Source: Agromyces subbeticus DSM 16689 (GTDB taxonomy: Bacteria; Actinomycetota; Actinomycetes; Actinomycetales; Microbacteriaceae). From it: 64,000 nucleotides of DNA. The notes under the pieces were generated by a model. The model had not been told where the DNA came from. It was given only the letters and a program-made list of their open reading frames with translations, and made no database searches. Where the stretch lies: NCBI RefSeq assembly GCF_000421565.1, contig NZ_ATXG01000007.1, positions 1-64,000 on the forward strand, in the 5' to 3' direction. Shown one piece after another: positions 26,251 to 35,028 of the stretch (position 1 is its first letter; every line of letters begins with the position of its first letter). The position numbers were made by a program, and so were the translations under genes.

Positions 26251-27504
26251 ATGAGCACCCCGACGCACCCGCCGCTCGACCATCGGCTGCGCAGAATGGT
26301 CGGACGGAACCCCGACGAACCGCACCGCACTGCGACGCCGCTCGAGCTGCTCTTCGACCTGACGTTCGTCGTGGCGTTCAGCCAGGCCGGCACCCAGGCG
26401 GCGCGCCTGCTCGAGCTCGGCCACTTCGCTCCCGCGATCATCGGGTTCACGATCGCGGTCTTCGCGATCTGCCTCGCCTGGATCAACTACTCGTGGCTCG
26501 CCTCGGCGTACGACAACGACGACATCTTCTTCCGCGTGGCGACCATGGTGCAAATGCTCGGCGTGCTCGTGCTCGCACTCGGGCTTCCGCCGGCGTTCCA
26601 CTCGATCGACGCAGGCGAGCACCTCGACAACGGCGTGCTGGTCGCCGGCTACGTGATCATGCGAGTGGCCACCGTGGCGCTCTGGCTGAGGATCGCCCGA
26701 CACGATCCCTCACGTCGCCGCACCGCGCTCGCCTACGCGAGCGTTGTCGGCGCCATCCAGGTCGGCTGGGTGACGACGATCTTCATCAACCCGTCGCTAC
26801 CCGTGATGCTCGGCATCTTCGTGGCGCTCGGCACCCTCGAACTGCTCGGGCCATACGTCATCGAGCATCGCGTTGGCGGCACACCATGGCACGCCCACCA
26901 CATCGCCGAGCGCTACGGGCTGCTCGTCATCATCACCCTCGGCGAGGTCGTGCTCGGCACGATCCTCGCGATCTCAGCGGTCGTCGAAGAGCAGAAATGG
27001 ACCCTCGAGGCCGCACTCGTCGCCTTCGGCGGCACGGCGCTGGCCTTCGGCATGTGGTGGGTCTACTTCACGATGCCGTCGGCGAAGGTGCTGCACCGGT
27101 TCCGTGAGCGCGGGTTCATGTGGGGCTACGGGCACCTCGCGATCTTCGGTTCGATCGCGGCGACCGGAGCTGGCCTGCACGTCGCCGCCTACGAGATCCA
27201 AGGCGTGGCTCACATCGACGAGGTGGCGGCGATGCTCACGGTCGCGGTGCCGGTCGGCATCTTCCTGGTCGCGCTCTTCACGATCTACTCGCTGCTGCTG
27301 CGCGAGTTCGACCGGTTCCACATCCTGCTCTTCGTGCTCAGCATGGCGGCGCTCGTCGCCGCGGTGCTCGCGGTGGTCGCCGGTGCGAGCATGGGCACCG
27401 GCATCGTGCTCACCGCCTGCGCGCCGCTCGTCGTGATCGTGGGCTACGAGACGCTCGGGCACCGCCACCAGGCGGCGGCACTGCACCGGGCGCTCGACAA
27501 GTAG
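26251..27504 (+). CDS. low-temperature-requirement protein A (LtrA)-like membrane protein
   Basis: A 417-residue polytopic membrane protein with about ten hydrophobic segments. The family signature is TPLELLFDLTFVVAFSQ near residues 29-45, together with HHIAERYGLLVIITLGEVVLGT in the middle. LtrA was named from Listeria growth in the cold; its biochemical role is not established. No ribosome site precedes the ATG, which lies 6 nt after GACGAT, a possible leaderless arrangement. It converges on the SHOCT gene across a strong stem-loop. Confidence 0.88.
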   Translation: MSTPTHPPLDHRLRRMVGRNPDEPHRTATPLELLFDLTFVVAFSQAGTQAARLLELGHFAPAIIGFTIAVFAICLAWINYSWLASAYDNDDIFFRVATMVQMLGVLVLALGLPPAFHSIDAGEHLDNGVLVAGYVIMRVATVALWLRIARHDPSRRRTALAYASVVGAIQVGWVTTIFINPSLPVMLGIFVALGTLELLGPYVIEHRVGGTPWHAHHIAERYGLLVIITLGEVVLGTILAISAVVEEQKWTLEAALVAFGGTALAFGMWWVYFTMPSAKVLHRFRERGFMWGYGHLAIFGSIAATGAGLHVAAYEIQGVAHIDEVAAMLTVAVPVGIFLVALFTIYSLLLREFDRFHILLFVLSMAALVAAVLAVVAGASMGTGIVLTACAPLVVIVGYETLGHRHQAAALHRALDK

Positions 27505-27512
27505 CCGAGACA

Positions 27513-27550
27513 CCGAGTGGGACGGATGCCGCAGCATCCGCCTCACTCGG
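27513..27550. terminator. bidirectional stem-loop terminator
   Basis: CCGAGTG-GGA-CGGATGC (27513-27529) and GCATCCG-CCT-CACTCGG (27534-27550) form an almost continuous 17-bp stem with a 4-nt loop, between the convergent LtrA-like and SHOCT genes. Confidence 0.75.
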
Positions 27551-27565
27551 CGAGACCGTGCCGTG

Positions 27566-27877
27566 TCAGGCGTTCGGCCGGTTCGCGCGCAGCACCTCGA
27601 GACGTGCGCGGTACTCGGTCTCGTCGATGTCGCCCTTCGCGAAGCGCTCGGCGAGCGTCGACTCGGCGCTGGCCGCACCGGTGCGCATCCACGGCGGGCC
27701 GTAGGAACCGTCGGGGCCGCCGTGCGCCCAGGCGCGGCGGCGACGGGTCACGGCGAAGACGATGAGGCCGATGACGAGGATCCAGAAGAGCGGGATGAGG
27801 AAGAAGACCCATCCGTACCCGGCCGCCCAGGGGCCGGCGTGGGTGACCACCGCGGTGGTGGCGAGCGTGGCGAGCAT
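27566..27877 (-). CDS. small membrane protein with SHOCT domain
   Basis: A 103-residue protein with one transmembrane helix (about 21-44), a basic stretch RRRR and a C-terminal SHOCT motif, TLAERFAKGDIDETEYRARL at about 74-93. SHOCT domains are short oligomerisation or protein-contact modules. ATG at 27877 has AAGGGA about 7 nt upstream. It lies 131 bp downstream of a two-component system on the same strand and is a plausible sensor partner or target of it. Confidence 0.85.
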   Translation of the reverse strand: MLATLATTAVVTHAGPWAAGYGWVFFLIPLFWILVIGLIVFAVTRRRRAWAHGGPDGSYGPPWMRTGAASAESTLAERFAKGDIDETEYRARLEVLRANRPNA

Positions 27878-27975
27878 GAGTGATTCCCTTGATCGTGCGG
27901 CTTGCGGTTCAAGCCGTCGATCCGAGTCTCGCGAGGCGGACGTCTCCGCGAATCCGCCCGGCGGAGGCACTTCAG

Positions 27976-27993
27976 CTGCTCCCCCGGGAGCAG
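27976..27993 (-). terminator. stem-loop downstream of the response regulator gene
   Basis: CTGCTCC and GGAGCAG are perfect arms in an 18-bp palindrome located 16 bp after the regulator stop and 99 bp before the SHOCT start. It could separate the two-component operon from the SHOCT gene. Confidence 0.4.
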
Positions 27994-28008
27994 TTGCGGA
28001 TGCCGCAG

Positions 28009-28671
28009 CTACTGCCAGCCCGGTGCCACGAGCCCCGACTCGTACGCGACCACCACGAGGTGCACCCGATCTCGGGAGTGGAGCTTCGCCATGATGCGCG
28101 AGACGTGCGTCTTCGCCGTCAGTGGGCTCAGCACGAGCCGGGCGGCGATCTCGTCGTTCGTGAGCCCGAGGCCGACGAGTCGCAGCACCTCGCGCTCGCG
28201 ATCGGTGAGCGCCGCGAGCCGCCCCGCATCGGGGGCATCGCGAAGGCCCGTCGACATGCGCTCGAGCAGCCGCTTCGTGACCCCGGGCGAGAGCAGGGCC
28301 TCGCCGCCCGCGACCACCCGTACCGCGCGGATGAGGTCGACGGGCTCGGTGTCCTTCACGAGGAATCCGCTCGCGCCGGCGCGCACGGCCCTCGCGACGT
28401 ACTCGTCGAGTTCGAACGTCGTCACGATCACGACGCGCACCCCGGCGAGTGTCGGGTCGGCGGCGATCTGCTCGGTCGCCCACAAGCCGTCGCCGTCGGG
28501 CATGCGGATGTCCATGAGCACCACATCGACGGGAGCGCGTCGCACAAGGGCGAGCAGCTCCTCACCGCTCGAGGCCTCCCCGACGACCTCGACGTCGGGC
28601 TCGGCCTCGAGCAGCGCCCGGAACCCCGCGCGCACGAGCACCTGGTCGTCGGCGAGCGCGATGCGGATCAC
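28009..28671 (-). CDS. NarL/LuxR-type response regulator
   Basis: A 220-residue regulator. The receiver domain has the acidic pair ADDQ, the phospho-acceptor Asp54 in LMDIRMPDG and the conserved Lys in LVKD. The C-terminal LuxR helix-turn-helix (about 155-215) has LTDREREVLRLVGLGLTNDEIA and KTHVSRIMAKL. I took the GTG at 28671, which overlaps the kinase stop (GTGA); an ATG at 28686 lies deeper in the kinase gene. It is co-translated with, and regulated by, the adjacent histidine kinase. Confidence 0.93.
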   Translation of the reverse strand: MIRIALADDQVLVRAGFRALLEAEPDVEVVGEASSGEELLALVRRAPVDVVLMDIRMPDGDGLWATEQIAADPTLAGVRVVIVTTFELDEYVARAVRAGASGFLVKDTEPVDLIRAVRVVAGGEALLSPGVTKRLLERMSTGLRDAPDAGRLAALTDREREVLRLVGLGLTNDEIAARLVLSPLTAKTHVSRIMAKLHSRDRVHLVVVAYESGLVAPGWQ

Positions 28672-29840
28672 GCCGCGCCCCCCCACGGCAATCGGGCGGT
28701 GATGCGGGTGCCGCCGAGCGGCGAGACGCCGAGCTCGACCGAGCCACCGAGCAGCGCGGCTCGCTCGCGCATTCCGAGAATGCCGGTGCCGTCGCCCAGT
28801 CCGCCCCCGGCGCCCGATTCGACCCCGCTCGCGATGCCGGCACCGTCGTCGTCGATCGTCAGCACGAAGTCGTCGCCGCTGCGTTCGACGGTCACGACCG
28901 CACGCGAGGCGCCGGCATGGCGCACCACGTTGGTGAGCGCCTCCTGCGCGATGCGGTAGCCCGCGAACTGCACGGCGCGACGCGGCGACTCGGTCAACCG
29001 GTCATCGAGATGCGCGTCGAAGCCAGGCGAGCGGATGCCGCGGAGGAGGCGAGGCAGCTCGGCGAGCTCTGCCTGCGGCGCGAGCGGAGCCTCGCCGTCG
29101 CGAATCACGCCGAGCACGGTGCGCACCTCTTCGAGCGCCGACTTCGAGGTCTCCTTGATGTTGCCGAGCGCTGCACGCGCCTGTTCGGTGTCACGGTCCA
29201 TCAGGTGCAGGCCGACGCTCGCCTGCACGTTGATCTGCGACAGCGCGTGCCCGATCACATCGTGCAGCTCGCGCGCGATGCGCACCCGTTCGCGCTCCTC
29301 GGCGCTCTGGCGGCGTCGAAGCACCTCGGCGCGGTACGCGGACGCCCGTGAGCGTCGCACGCGCACGAACCAGCCGATGCCGAAGCACACGGCGAGCGCG
29401 AGTGTCGTGAACGCGACGCGGAACGGATGCCACGAGAGGCCGTACATCGAGCCGAGCACGATCGCCGCGACCCACGCCGCGACGACCGCCGAAACCGCCC
29501 AGACCACGGCACCGCGTGCGACGGCGAGCACGATCGCGAAGCCCAGCGCCAGGTACGGCGGCCCGAGGTCGGGCGCGAGCAGCACGTCGGCGAGCGCGGC
29601 GGCCGCGACCACCGCGACGGTCGGGCCCGGGTACCGCCTGGCGCCGAGCAGCGCGAGTGGCCCCGCGGCCGCAAGGCCGATGTGCAGGATCGCGGCCGGC
29701 CACGCGGCGTGCGTCCAGATTGCGAATCCGATCGCGGCCGGCACCTGCACGAGCAGGCTGATGATGACCGGAGCGAACAGCACGAAGCCCGGCGGCGGTC
29801 GGAATCGTTCGGGGCGACCGTCCCACGGGGGCATGGGCAT
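28668..29840 (-). CDS. sensor histidine kinase, HPK7/NarX-like
   Basis: A 390-residue kinase. Five to six transmembrane segments fill residues about 18-165 with little outside the membrane, so it probably senses membrane state. The dimerisation/phospho-acceptor helix is RIARELHDVIGHALSQ (His about 200) and the ATP-binding domain has a DDGAGI box and GTGILGMRERAALLGG near the C terminus. ATG at 29840 lies 6 nt after TACGAT, so a leaderless message is likely; ATG at 29834 is an alternative. It overlaps the regulator gene by 4 nt. Confidence 0.92.
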   Translation of the reverse strand: MPMPPWDGRPERFRPPPGFVLFAPVIISLLVQVPAAIGFAIWTHAAWPAAILHIGLAAAGPLALLGARRYPGPTVAVVAAAALADVLLAPDLGPPYLALGFAIVLAVARGAVVWAVSAVVAAWVAAIVLGSMYGLSWHPFRVAFTTLALAVCFGIGWFVRVRRSRASAYRAEVLRRRQSAEERERVRIARELHDVIGHALSQINVQASVGLHLMDRDTEQARAALGNIKETSKSALEEVRTVLGVIRDGEAPLAPQAELAELPRLLRGIRSPGFDAHLDDRLTESPRRAVQFAGYRIAQEALTNVVRHAGASRAVVTVERSGDDFVLTIDDDGAGIASGVESGAGGGLGDGTGILGMRERAALLGGSVELGVSPLGGTRITARLPWGGAA

Positions 29841-29846
29841 TCCCCG

Positions 29847-29852
29847 ATCGTA
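29847..29852 (-). promoter_or_regulatory. -10 of a leaderless promoter (histidine kinase)
   Basis: TACGAT on the minus strand ends 6 nt before the ATG at 29840. Confidence 0.5.
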
Positions 29853-29898
29853 TCGCCGGCCGAGCCGACCCGAATCGGCCCCGCGGAGGCTCACTCGC

Positions 29899-29914
29899 TA
29901 CTCCCGGGAGAGTA
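29899..29914. promoter_or_regulatory. inverted repeat upstream of the two-component operon
   Basis: TACTC (29899-29903) and GAGTA (29910-29914) flank CCGGGA, about 60-75 bp upstream of the kinase start, a usual place for an autoregulatory site of a NarL-type regulator. Short arms make this tentative. Confidence 0.35.
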
Positions 29915-29955
29915 CGGGCGAGGCGTGCCGACGGCGGCGGCGATGGGAGCGGCGG

Positions 29956-31281
29956 TCAGAAGAGCTGCACCGGCTTGACGATGTCGGCGTAGATCAGCAG
30001 CGCGCTCATCGCGCCGAAGATGACGACGACCGCGAGCGTGACCGGCATGAGCTTCGCCAGGTCGACGGGCCCGGGGTCGGGGCGGCGGAAGAGCTTCGCG
30101 AAGCCGCGCCGAATGCCCTCCCACAGCGCGCCGGCGATGTGGCCGCCGTCGAGCGGGAGCAACGGGATGAGGTTGAAGACGAAGAGCGCGATGTTCAGCG
30201 ACCCGAGGATGCCGATCATCGTGGCGGCCTTCGACGCGATCGGGATCTCGTCGATCGTCGCGATCTCGCCGGCGAGCCGGCCGACGCCGACGACCGACAT
30301 CGGTCCGTTGGGGTCGCGCTCTTCGGGCCCGAAGGCGGCGTTGGCGACATCGATGATGCGCTGCGGCAGGTTCAGGATGATGCCGGCGACGCCGGCCACG
30401 TTCTCGCCCACGGCGGGCAGCACGGCCGACGCCGGCTGTTGCACGATCTCGGTCGCAGTGCCGATGCCCACGAACCCGGCCGGCTCGGTGAGCTCGGTGC
30501 CAGAGGCATCCTTCACCACCTGACCCTTGTCATCGAGCACGTACCGCTCGCTGAGCATCGGCGTGACCTCGAGCTCGAGCGTCTCGCCGTCTCGCTCGAC
30601 GACGAACGCGACGGGATCGTCGGGGTGATCGCGGATGATCGCGGTCGACTCGTTCCACGACTCGATGGGCTCACCGGCGACCGAGACGATGCGGTCTCCC
30701 GGCTCGATGCCGGCCGCGGCGCCGGGCGCCGCCGGGTCACCGGGTTCGCACGCCTGTCGTTCGCTCGTCGCGGGCAGCGCGCACGCGGAGACCGAGCCCA
30801 CGGTCGTCGAGGCCTGCGCGACGCCGAACCCCATGAGCAGCACTGCGAAGAGCACGATCGCGAGCACGAGGTTCATGAACGGGCCGCCGAACATGACGAT
30901 GATGCGCTTCCACACCGGCAGGAGGTAGAAGGCGCGATGCTCGTCGCCGGCCGTGATCGACTCCGAACTCGAGTCGCGGGCGTCTTGCACCAGGCCGCGG
31001 AAGAAGCCGGTGCTGTCGGCGTGCACCTGCTCGCCCTTCGCGGGCGGGAACATGCCGATCATCGAGATGTAGCCGCCGAGCGGAATCGCCTTCACGCCGT
31101 ACTCGGTCTCGCCCTTCGTGCGCGACCAGAGCGTCGGGCCGAAGCCGATCATGTACTGGGTGACCTTCACTCCGAAGAGTTTCGCCGGCACCAGGTGGCC
31201 GATCTCGTGCAGGCCGATGGACACGGCGAGGCCGATCACGATGATGACGACGCCGAGGATGAAGGCGAGCACGGAATCCAC
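29956..31281 (-). CDS. site-2 membrane zinc protease, RseP/Rip1 type
   Basis: A 441-residue M50 protease that cuts transmembrane substrates inside the membrane, typically anti-sigma factors. The first helix carries the zinc-binding HEIGH (His25, Glu26, His29). FGPTLWSR and AIPLGGYISMIGMFPP follow, then a PDZ domain at about 200-290 (GIEPGDRIVSVAGEPI) and the second metal motif NLIPLLPLDGGH near residue 385. I set the start at GTG 31281, 7 nt after TACGCT. Its place downstream of dxr is conserved in actinobacteria. Confidence 0.92.
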   Translation of the reverse strand: MDSVLAFILGVVIIVIGLAVSIGLHEIGHLVPAKLFGVKVTQYMIGFGPTLWSRTKGETEYGVKAIPLGGYISMIGMFPPAKGEQVHADSTGFFRGLVQDARDSSSESITAGDEHRAFYLLPVWKRIIVMFGGPFMNLVLAIVLFAVLLMGFGVAQASTTVGSVSACALPATSERQACEPGDPAAPGAAAGIEPGDRIVSVAGEPIESWNESTAIIRDHPDDPVAFVVERDGETLELEVTPMLSERYVLDDKGQVVKDASGTELTEPAGFVGIGTATEIVQQPASAVLPAVGENVAGVAGIILNLPQRIIDVANAAFGPEERDPNGPMSVVGVGRLAGEIATIDEIPIASKAATMIGILGSLNIALFVFNLIPLLPLDGGHIAGALWEGIRRGFAKLFRRPDPGPVDLAKLMPVTLAVVVIFGAMSALLIYADIVKPVQLF

Positions 31282-31288
31282 GGCTGCA

Positions 31289-31294
31289 AGCGTA
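31289..31294 (-). promoter_or_regulatory. -10 of a leaderless promoter (site-2 protease)
   Basis: TACGCT on the minus strand ends 7 nt before the GTG start at 31281, in the 68-bp gap after dxr. Confidence 0.45.
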
Positions 31295-31349
31295 GTGCTG
31301 AAGGCTTTGAGTGCGCTGGCGGTCGGCTGTGAGCGAGGCTCGCGCGATC

Positions 31350-32441
31350 TCAGCCCGAGACGCGTGCGATGCGGGCCTCTGCGGCGCGGCGGGCAGCCCG
31401 CTCGGCCTCGCCCAGCGATGCGATCGTCAACGCACTGTCGGATGCCTCGTGGTGCTCGACGACCTCGCGAACGGTGTCGACGATGTCGAGGAAGCCGATG
31501 CGGCCCGCGTGGAAGGCCGAGACGGCCTCTTCGTTGGCGGCGTTGAACACGGCCGGGTACTCGCCGCCGGCGCGGCCGACCTGCTTGGCGAGGGCGACGG
31601 CGGGGAACGCATCGCCGTCGAGCGGCTCGAACGTCCACTCCTGCGCTCGTGTCCAGTCGAGCGGAGCGCCGACAGCCGCGACGCGATTGGGCCAGTCGAG
31701 GCCGAGCGAGATCGGCAGTCGCATGTCGGGCGGCGAGGCCTGGGCGATCGTCGAGCCGTCGACGAACTCGACCATGGAGTGCACGATCGACTGGGGATGC
31801 ACGACGACGTCGATGCGGTCGTACTCCACGTCGAAGAGCAAGTGCGCCTCGATCACCTCGAGTCCCTTGTTCACGAGCGTCGCCGAGTTGGTCGTCACGA
31901 CGAGGCCCATGTCCCACGTCGGGTGCGCGAGGGCCTGCGCCGGTGTGACGGCTGCGAGCTCGTCGCGTCGGCGTCCGCGGAACGGACCACCCGAGGCGGT
32001 CAGCACGAGCCGGCGCACCTCGTCGTCGGTGCCGGAGCGCAGCGCCTGCGCGATCGCCGAGTGCTCGGAGTCGACGGGCACGATCTGGCCGGGCTTCGCG
32101 AGCCGGGTGACGAGGTCGCCGCCGACGATGAGCGACTCCTTGTTCGCGAGGGCGAGCGTGGTGCCGCGCTCGAGCGCGGCGAGGGTCGGGCCGAGTCCGA
32201 CCGAGCCGGTGATGCCGTTCAGCACGACGTCGGCGTCGACGTCGCGCACGAGCTGCTCGGCCTCGTCGATGCCGACGGCGGTGTGCTCGACGCCGAACTC
32301 GGCGGCCTGGGCCTCGAGCAGCGCGCGATTGGATCCGACGGCGAGCCCGACGACGTCGAAGCGGCGCGGATTCGCCCTGATGACGTCGAGGGCCTGGGTG
32401 CCGATCGAACCGGATGAGCCGAGGATGATGACGGAGCGCAC
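31350..32441 (-). CDS. dxr: 1-deoxy-D-xylulose 5-phosphate reductoisomerase
   Basis: DXR makes methylerythritol 4-phosphate, the committed step of the non-mevalonate isoprenoid pathway, using NADPH. The 363-residue protein begins [20 protein letters not shown] (Rossmann loop GSSGSIG at 8-14). [11 protein letters not shown] and [10 protein letters not shown] carry the metal and substrate residues. Two starts are possible: GTG at 32441, giving the standard length and lying 6 nt after TACAGT, and ATG at 32465, adding eight residues upstream of the usual start. I prefer 32441. ispG of the same pathway is at 20747-21898. Confidence 0.96.
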   Translation of the reverse strand: MRSVIILGSSGSIGTQALDVIRANPRRFDVVGLAVGSNRALLEAQAAEFGVEHTAVGIDEAEQLVRDVDADVVLNGITGSVGLGPTLAALERGTTLALANKESLIVGGDLVTRLAKPGQIVPVDSEHSAIAQALRSGTDDEVRRLVLTASGGPFRGRRRDELAAVTPAQALAHPTWDMGLVVTTNSATLVNKGLEVIEAHLLFDVEYDRIDVVVHPQSIVHSMVEFVDGSTIAQASPPDMRLPISLGLDWPNRVAAVGAPLDWTRAQEWTFEPLDGDAFPAVALAKQVGRAGGEYPAVFNAANEEAVSAFHAGRIGFLDIVDTVREVVEHHEASDSALTIASLGEAERAARRAAEARIARVSG

Positions 32442-32447
32442 GTCACC

Positions 32448-32453
32448 ACTGTA
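32448..32453 (-). promoter_or_regulatory. -10 of a leaderless promoter (dxr)
   Basis: TACAGT on the minus strand ends 6 nt before the GTG at 32441. If used, the upstream ATG at 32465 is not transcribed, which decides the start. Confidence 0.5.
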
Positions 32454-32506
32454 TTGGGCGGACATCGTCGCCGGCTCTCGACGCACGTCGCCGGCTCGCG
32501 CGCTGC

Positions 32507-33145
32507 TCAGCCGAGCACGGCCACCGAGGCCGAGCGATTGCCGGGCACCTCGATGTCGTGGAAGCGGATGTCGCGCCAGCCCGACCCGAACTCGGGCACG
32601 CTTCGCTCGATGCGGCCGATGCCGCCGTCGTCGCTCGGCAGGGTGAGGGCCAGGCGCGACGGTTCGATGAACTCGGTGTGGCCGACCGCCCGGAGGAGGG
32701 CGGTCTTGCGCGCCCACAGCGTCGCCCTCGCGATCGCGCGGCTCGCCGCGTCGAAGCGGTCGAGGGCGGCCCGTTCGGTGGCGTGGAACGCGGCTTCGTC
32801 GATCACCGCCCCGGTGTCGAGCGCCACCGTCTCGATGCCGACGCCGATCGGATGCCGCGTGGCCGCCGCGCAGACGACCGCATCGCCGGCCACCGCGACG
32901 TCGGCGAACCACGACCCGCCCGACGGTGTCAGCGGGTAGACCACCGATGGCCGGCCGTGGCGAGCGCCGCACTCGGTGCACGCGTGCACGAGTTCGATGT
33001 CGGCCGCCGGCACCCCACTCGCGTGCGCCACGAGCGCGCTCAGCACTGTGTCGGCCCCGGGACCACGCCGGCCGCGGGCGACGACGACGACACGCACACC
33101 GGAGCCCTCGAGCTCGATGAGCTCGCCGTCGGTCGCGACATCCAT
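32507..33145 (-). CDS. 4'-phosphopantetheinyl transferase-superfamily protein, degenerate active site
   Basis: The 212-residue protein has the Sfp-type layout: [11 protein letters not shown] (substrate CoA-side motif, about 59-69), [11 protein letters not shown] (about 98-107) and [15 protein letters not shown] (about 141-155). In active enzymes the last two read (V/I)G(I/V)D(V/I)E and W..KEA..K, and their Asp, Glu and Glu bind Mg2+. Here the positions are Glu105, Val107 and Thr148, so all three metal ligands are altered. It may be inactive or act on another substrate. The start ATG at 33145 is uncertain (33154 also possible). It is divergent from plsC. Confidence 0.7.
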   Translation of the reverse strand: MDVATDGELIELEGSGVRVVVVARGRRGPGADTVLSALVAHASGVPAADIELVHACTECGARHGRPSVVYPLTPSGGSWFADVAVAGDAVVCAAATRHPIGVGIETVALDTGAVIDEAAFHATERAALDRFDAASRAIARATLWARKTALLRAVGHTEFIEPSRLALTLPSDDGGIGRIERSVPEFGSGWRDIRFHDIEVPGNRSASVAVLG

Positions 33146-33228
33146 GCCCACCATCTTCGCGCACCGCCGGCGACGGCGGGCGACGCGCGCGGAAACCGGA
33201 TATGCCGCTGCGCGCATGTCGCCCCGCT

Positions 33229-33234
33229 TAGGGT
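33229..33234 (+). promoter_or_regulatory. -10 of a leaderless promoter (plsC-like gene)
   Basis: TAGGGT ends 6 nt before the GTG start at 33241. Confidence 0.55.
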
Positions 33235-33240
33235 CGAACG

Positions 33241-33999
33241 GTGACAGAGATCGAGTCCGATGCCGTGCCCGCACCCGTGCGGCAGGGTCCGCTCTACCGC
33301 ATCGTTCGAGGTATCCTCCGCCCGCTCGTGCGTCTCGTCTACCGGCCGACGATCACGGGCGCCGAGCACGTGCCCAAGCGCGGCGCCGTCATCCTCGCGT
33401 CGAACCACCTCTCGTTCATCGACAGCATCGTGATCCCGCTCGCGTCGCCGCGACCGGTGCAGTTCCTCGCGAAGTCCAGCTACTTCACCGGCACGGGACT
33501 CTCCGGCTGGGTGTCGCGCACGTTCTTCGGCGCGATCGGCGCAGTCGCCGTCGAGCGCGGCGCGGGCACCCAAGCGCAGGAGGCGCTCGATGCCGGGCGC
33601 CGCGTGCTCGACGCCGGCAACGCCTTCGCGGTGTATCCCGAGGGCACGCGGTCGCTCGACGGCCGCCTCTACCGGGGGCGCACCGGGGTCGCCTGGCTGG
33701 CCCTCACCACGGGGGCGACGGTCGTGCCGGTCGGACTCATCGGCACCGAACAGATCCAGCCCGTCGGCGCGAAGCTGCCGCGAGTGCGCCCGGTGACGGT
33801 GCGCTTCGGTGCACCACTCGACCTCAGCAGGCACGGGCAGGCGACGTCGGGGCGTGCGCGGCGGGCGGCGACCGACGAGATCATGACCGCGATCCACGCG
33901 CTGAGCGAGCAGGAGCTCGCGGGGGTCTACAACGAGACGCCGCCGCAGGGCGCGCTCGCCAAGCTCGCCGATCGCGTCGTGCCCCGCGAGCGGCTGTGA
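33241..33999 (+). CDS. 1-acylglycerol-3-phosphate acyltransferase (PlsC family)
   Basis: The 252-residue protein carries the acyltransferase motif NHLSFID with catalytic His56 and Asp61, and the phosphate-binding motif PEGTRS near residue 130. It transfers an acyl chain to lysophosphatidic acid in phospholipid synthesis, at the inner face of the membrane. One weak hydrophobic region lies near the N terminus. The start is GTG at 33241 with TAGGGT 6 nt upstream. Related enzymes that acylate other polyol phosphates cannot be excluded. Confidence 0.9.
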   Translation: MTEIESDAVPAPVRQGPLYRIVRGILRPLVRLVYRPTITGAEHVPKRGAVILASNHLSFIDSIVIPLASPRPVQFLAKSSYFTGTGLSGWVSRTFFGAIGAVAVERGAGTQAQEALDAGRRVLDAGNAFAVYPEGTRSLDGRLYRGRTGVAWLALTTGATVVPVGLIGTEQIQPVGAKLPRVRPVTVRFGAPLDLSRHGQATSGRARRAATDEIMTAIHALSEQELAGVYNETPPQGALAKLADRVVPRERL

Positions 34000-34032
34000 C
34001 GGGATTCCCAGCCCATCCCGACGCCGCCCCGG

Positions 34033-34038
34033 TATCGT
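34033..34038 (+). promoter_or_regulatory. -10 of a leaderless promoter (secreted protein)
   Basis: TATCGT ends 7 nt before the ATG at 34046, in the 46-bp gap after the plsC-like gene. Confidence 0.5.
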
Positions 34039-34045
34039 CGATCCG

Positions 34046-34981
34046 ATGAGCTCCGCCAAGGTCGTCGTCCGTGTCGCCGCGGCCGTGCTCGCGGTGCTCA
34101 CGTTCGCCGCGTGCGCCGGTCCGAGTGATGCGCCACGTGCCGCAGCCACCGCATCCGCCGCGGCGCCCGTCACCGACCTTCCGATCCCGCCCGCCACCGA
34201 GTTCGACCCCGGGCGCATCGTGAGCGACGACTCGTTCTACGACAGCGGCGCCATGAGCGAGACCCAGATCCAGGCGTTCTTCGAGGGTGTCGACTGCCGG
34301 CCGGTCGACCGAGTGCCCTGCCTCGCCGACTTCAAGCAGAGCACGACCACTCAAGCGGCGGTCGCGCCCGGGCACTGCGCCGAGTACCGCGGCGGCATCC
34401 GCGAACGCGCGAGCCGCATCGTCTTCAAGGTCGCGGCGGCCTGCGGCGTGAGCCCGAAGACCCTGATCGTGCTCCTGCAGAAGGAGCAGTCGCTGCTCAC
34501 GCGCCCGAGCGAGTCGGGCTACCTCCGCGCGACGGGCTACGGCTGCCCCGACACCGCCGATTGCGACACGAAGTACTTCGGCTTCTTCAACCAGGTGTAC
34601 AACGCAGCTTGGCAGTTCCGTCAGTACACCGAGGCGCCCGACCGGGCGTACCGGGTCGGCGCGGTCGACGTGCAGTTCCATCCCGATGCCGCGTGCGGCG
34701 CGAGCCCCGTCGCCATCTCGAACCAGGCCACGGCGAACCTCTACAACTACACGCCGTACCAGCCGAACCCCGCTGCCGTGGCCGACCCCGAGGTCGGTGA
34801 TGCCTGCTCCGCGTTCGGAAATCTCAACTTCTGGCGTCTCTGGAACCGTTGGTTCGGCGATCCGGAGGCAGAGCGCTACCCCGGGTTCCTGCCGCCGTGC
34901 AGCCGGCTCGTCGGCGGGCACACCTGCCCGATTCCCGAAGCGACGCTGCCGGCGATTCCGCCGAAATCCGTCGCCGAGTGA
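34046..34981 (+). CDS. secreted lipoprotein-like protein with a lysozyme-like domain, family unnamed
   Basis: A 311-residue exported protein. The signal ends in VLTFAACAG, where Cys23 could be lipidated. The body has GVSPKTLIVLLQKEQSLLT (about 136-154), GYGCPDTADCDTKYFGFFNQVY and a C-terminal FWRLWNRWFGDP. This pattern recurs in actinobacterial secreted proteins, sometimes beside cell-wall hydrolase domains. The Glu in LLQKEQSLLT sits where lysozyme/transglycosylase folds keep a catalytic Glu, but this is a guess. Several Cys residues (about 94, 103, 121, 143, 176, 181) could form disulfides. Function unknown. Confidence 0.8.
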   Translation: MSSAKVVVRVAAAVLAVLTFAACAGPSDAPRAAATASAAAPVTDLPIPPATEFDPGRIVSDDSFYDSGAMSETQIQAFFEGVDCRPVDRVPCLADFKQSTTTQAAVAPGHCAEYRGGIRERASRIVFKVAAACGVSPKTLIVLLQKEQSLLTRPSESGYLRATGYGCPDTADCDTKYFGFFNQVYNAAWQFRQYTEAPDRAYRVGAVDVQFHPDAACGASPVAISNQATANLYNYTPYQPNPAAVADPEVGDACSAFGNLNFWRLWNRWFGDPEAERYPGFLPPCSRLVGGHTCPIPEATLPAIPPKSVAE

Positions 34982-35028
34982 CCGGCTGCCACCGCGGGTC
35001 AGCTCGCCGCTGAGCAGTTCGCTTCTGA

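Noticed and set aside
33166..33274. N-terminal extension of the phosphopantetheinyl transferase-like protein up to 33274
   Set aside because: The extra residues are Arg-rich and would overlap the plsC-like promoter and start; the later ATG codons fit the family length.
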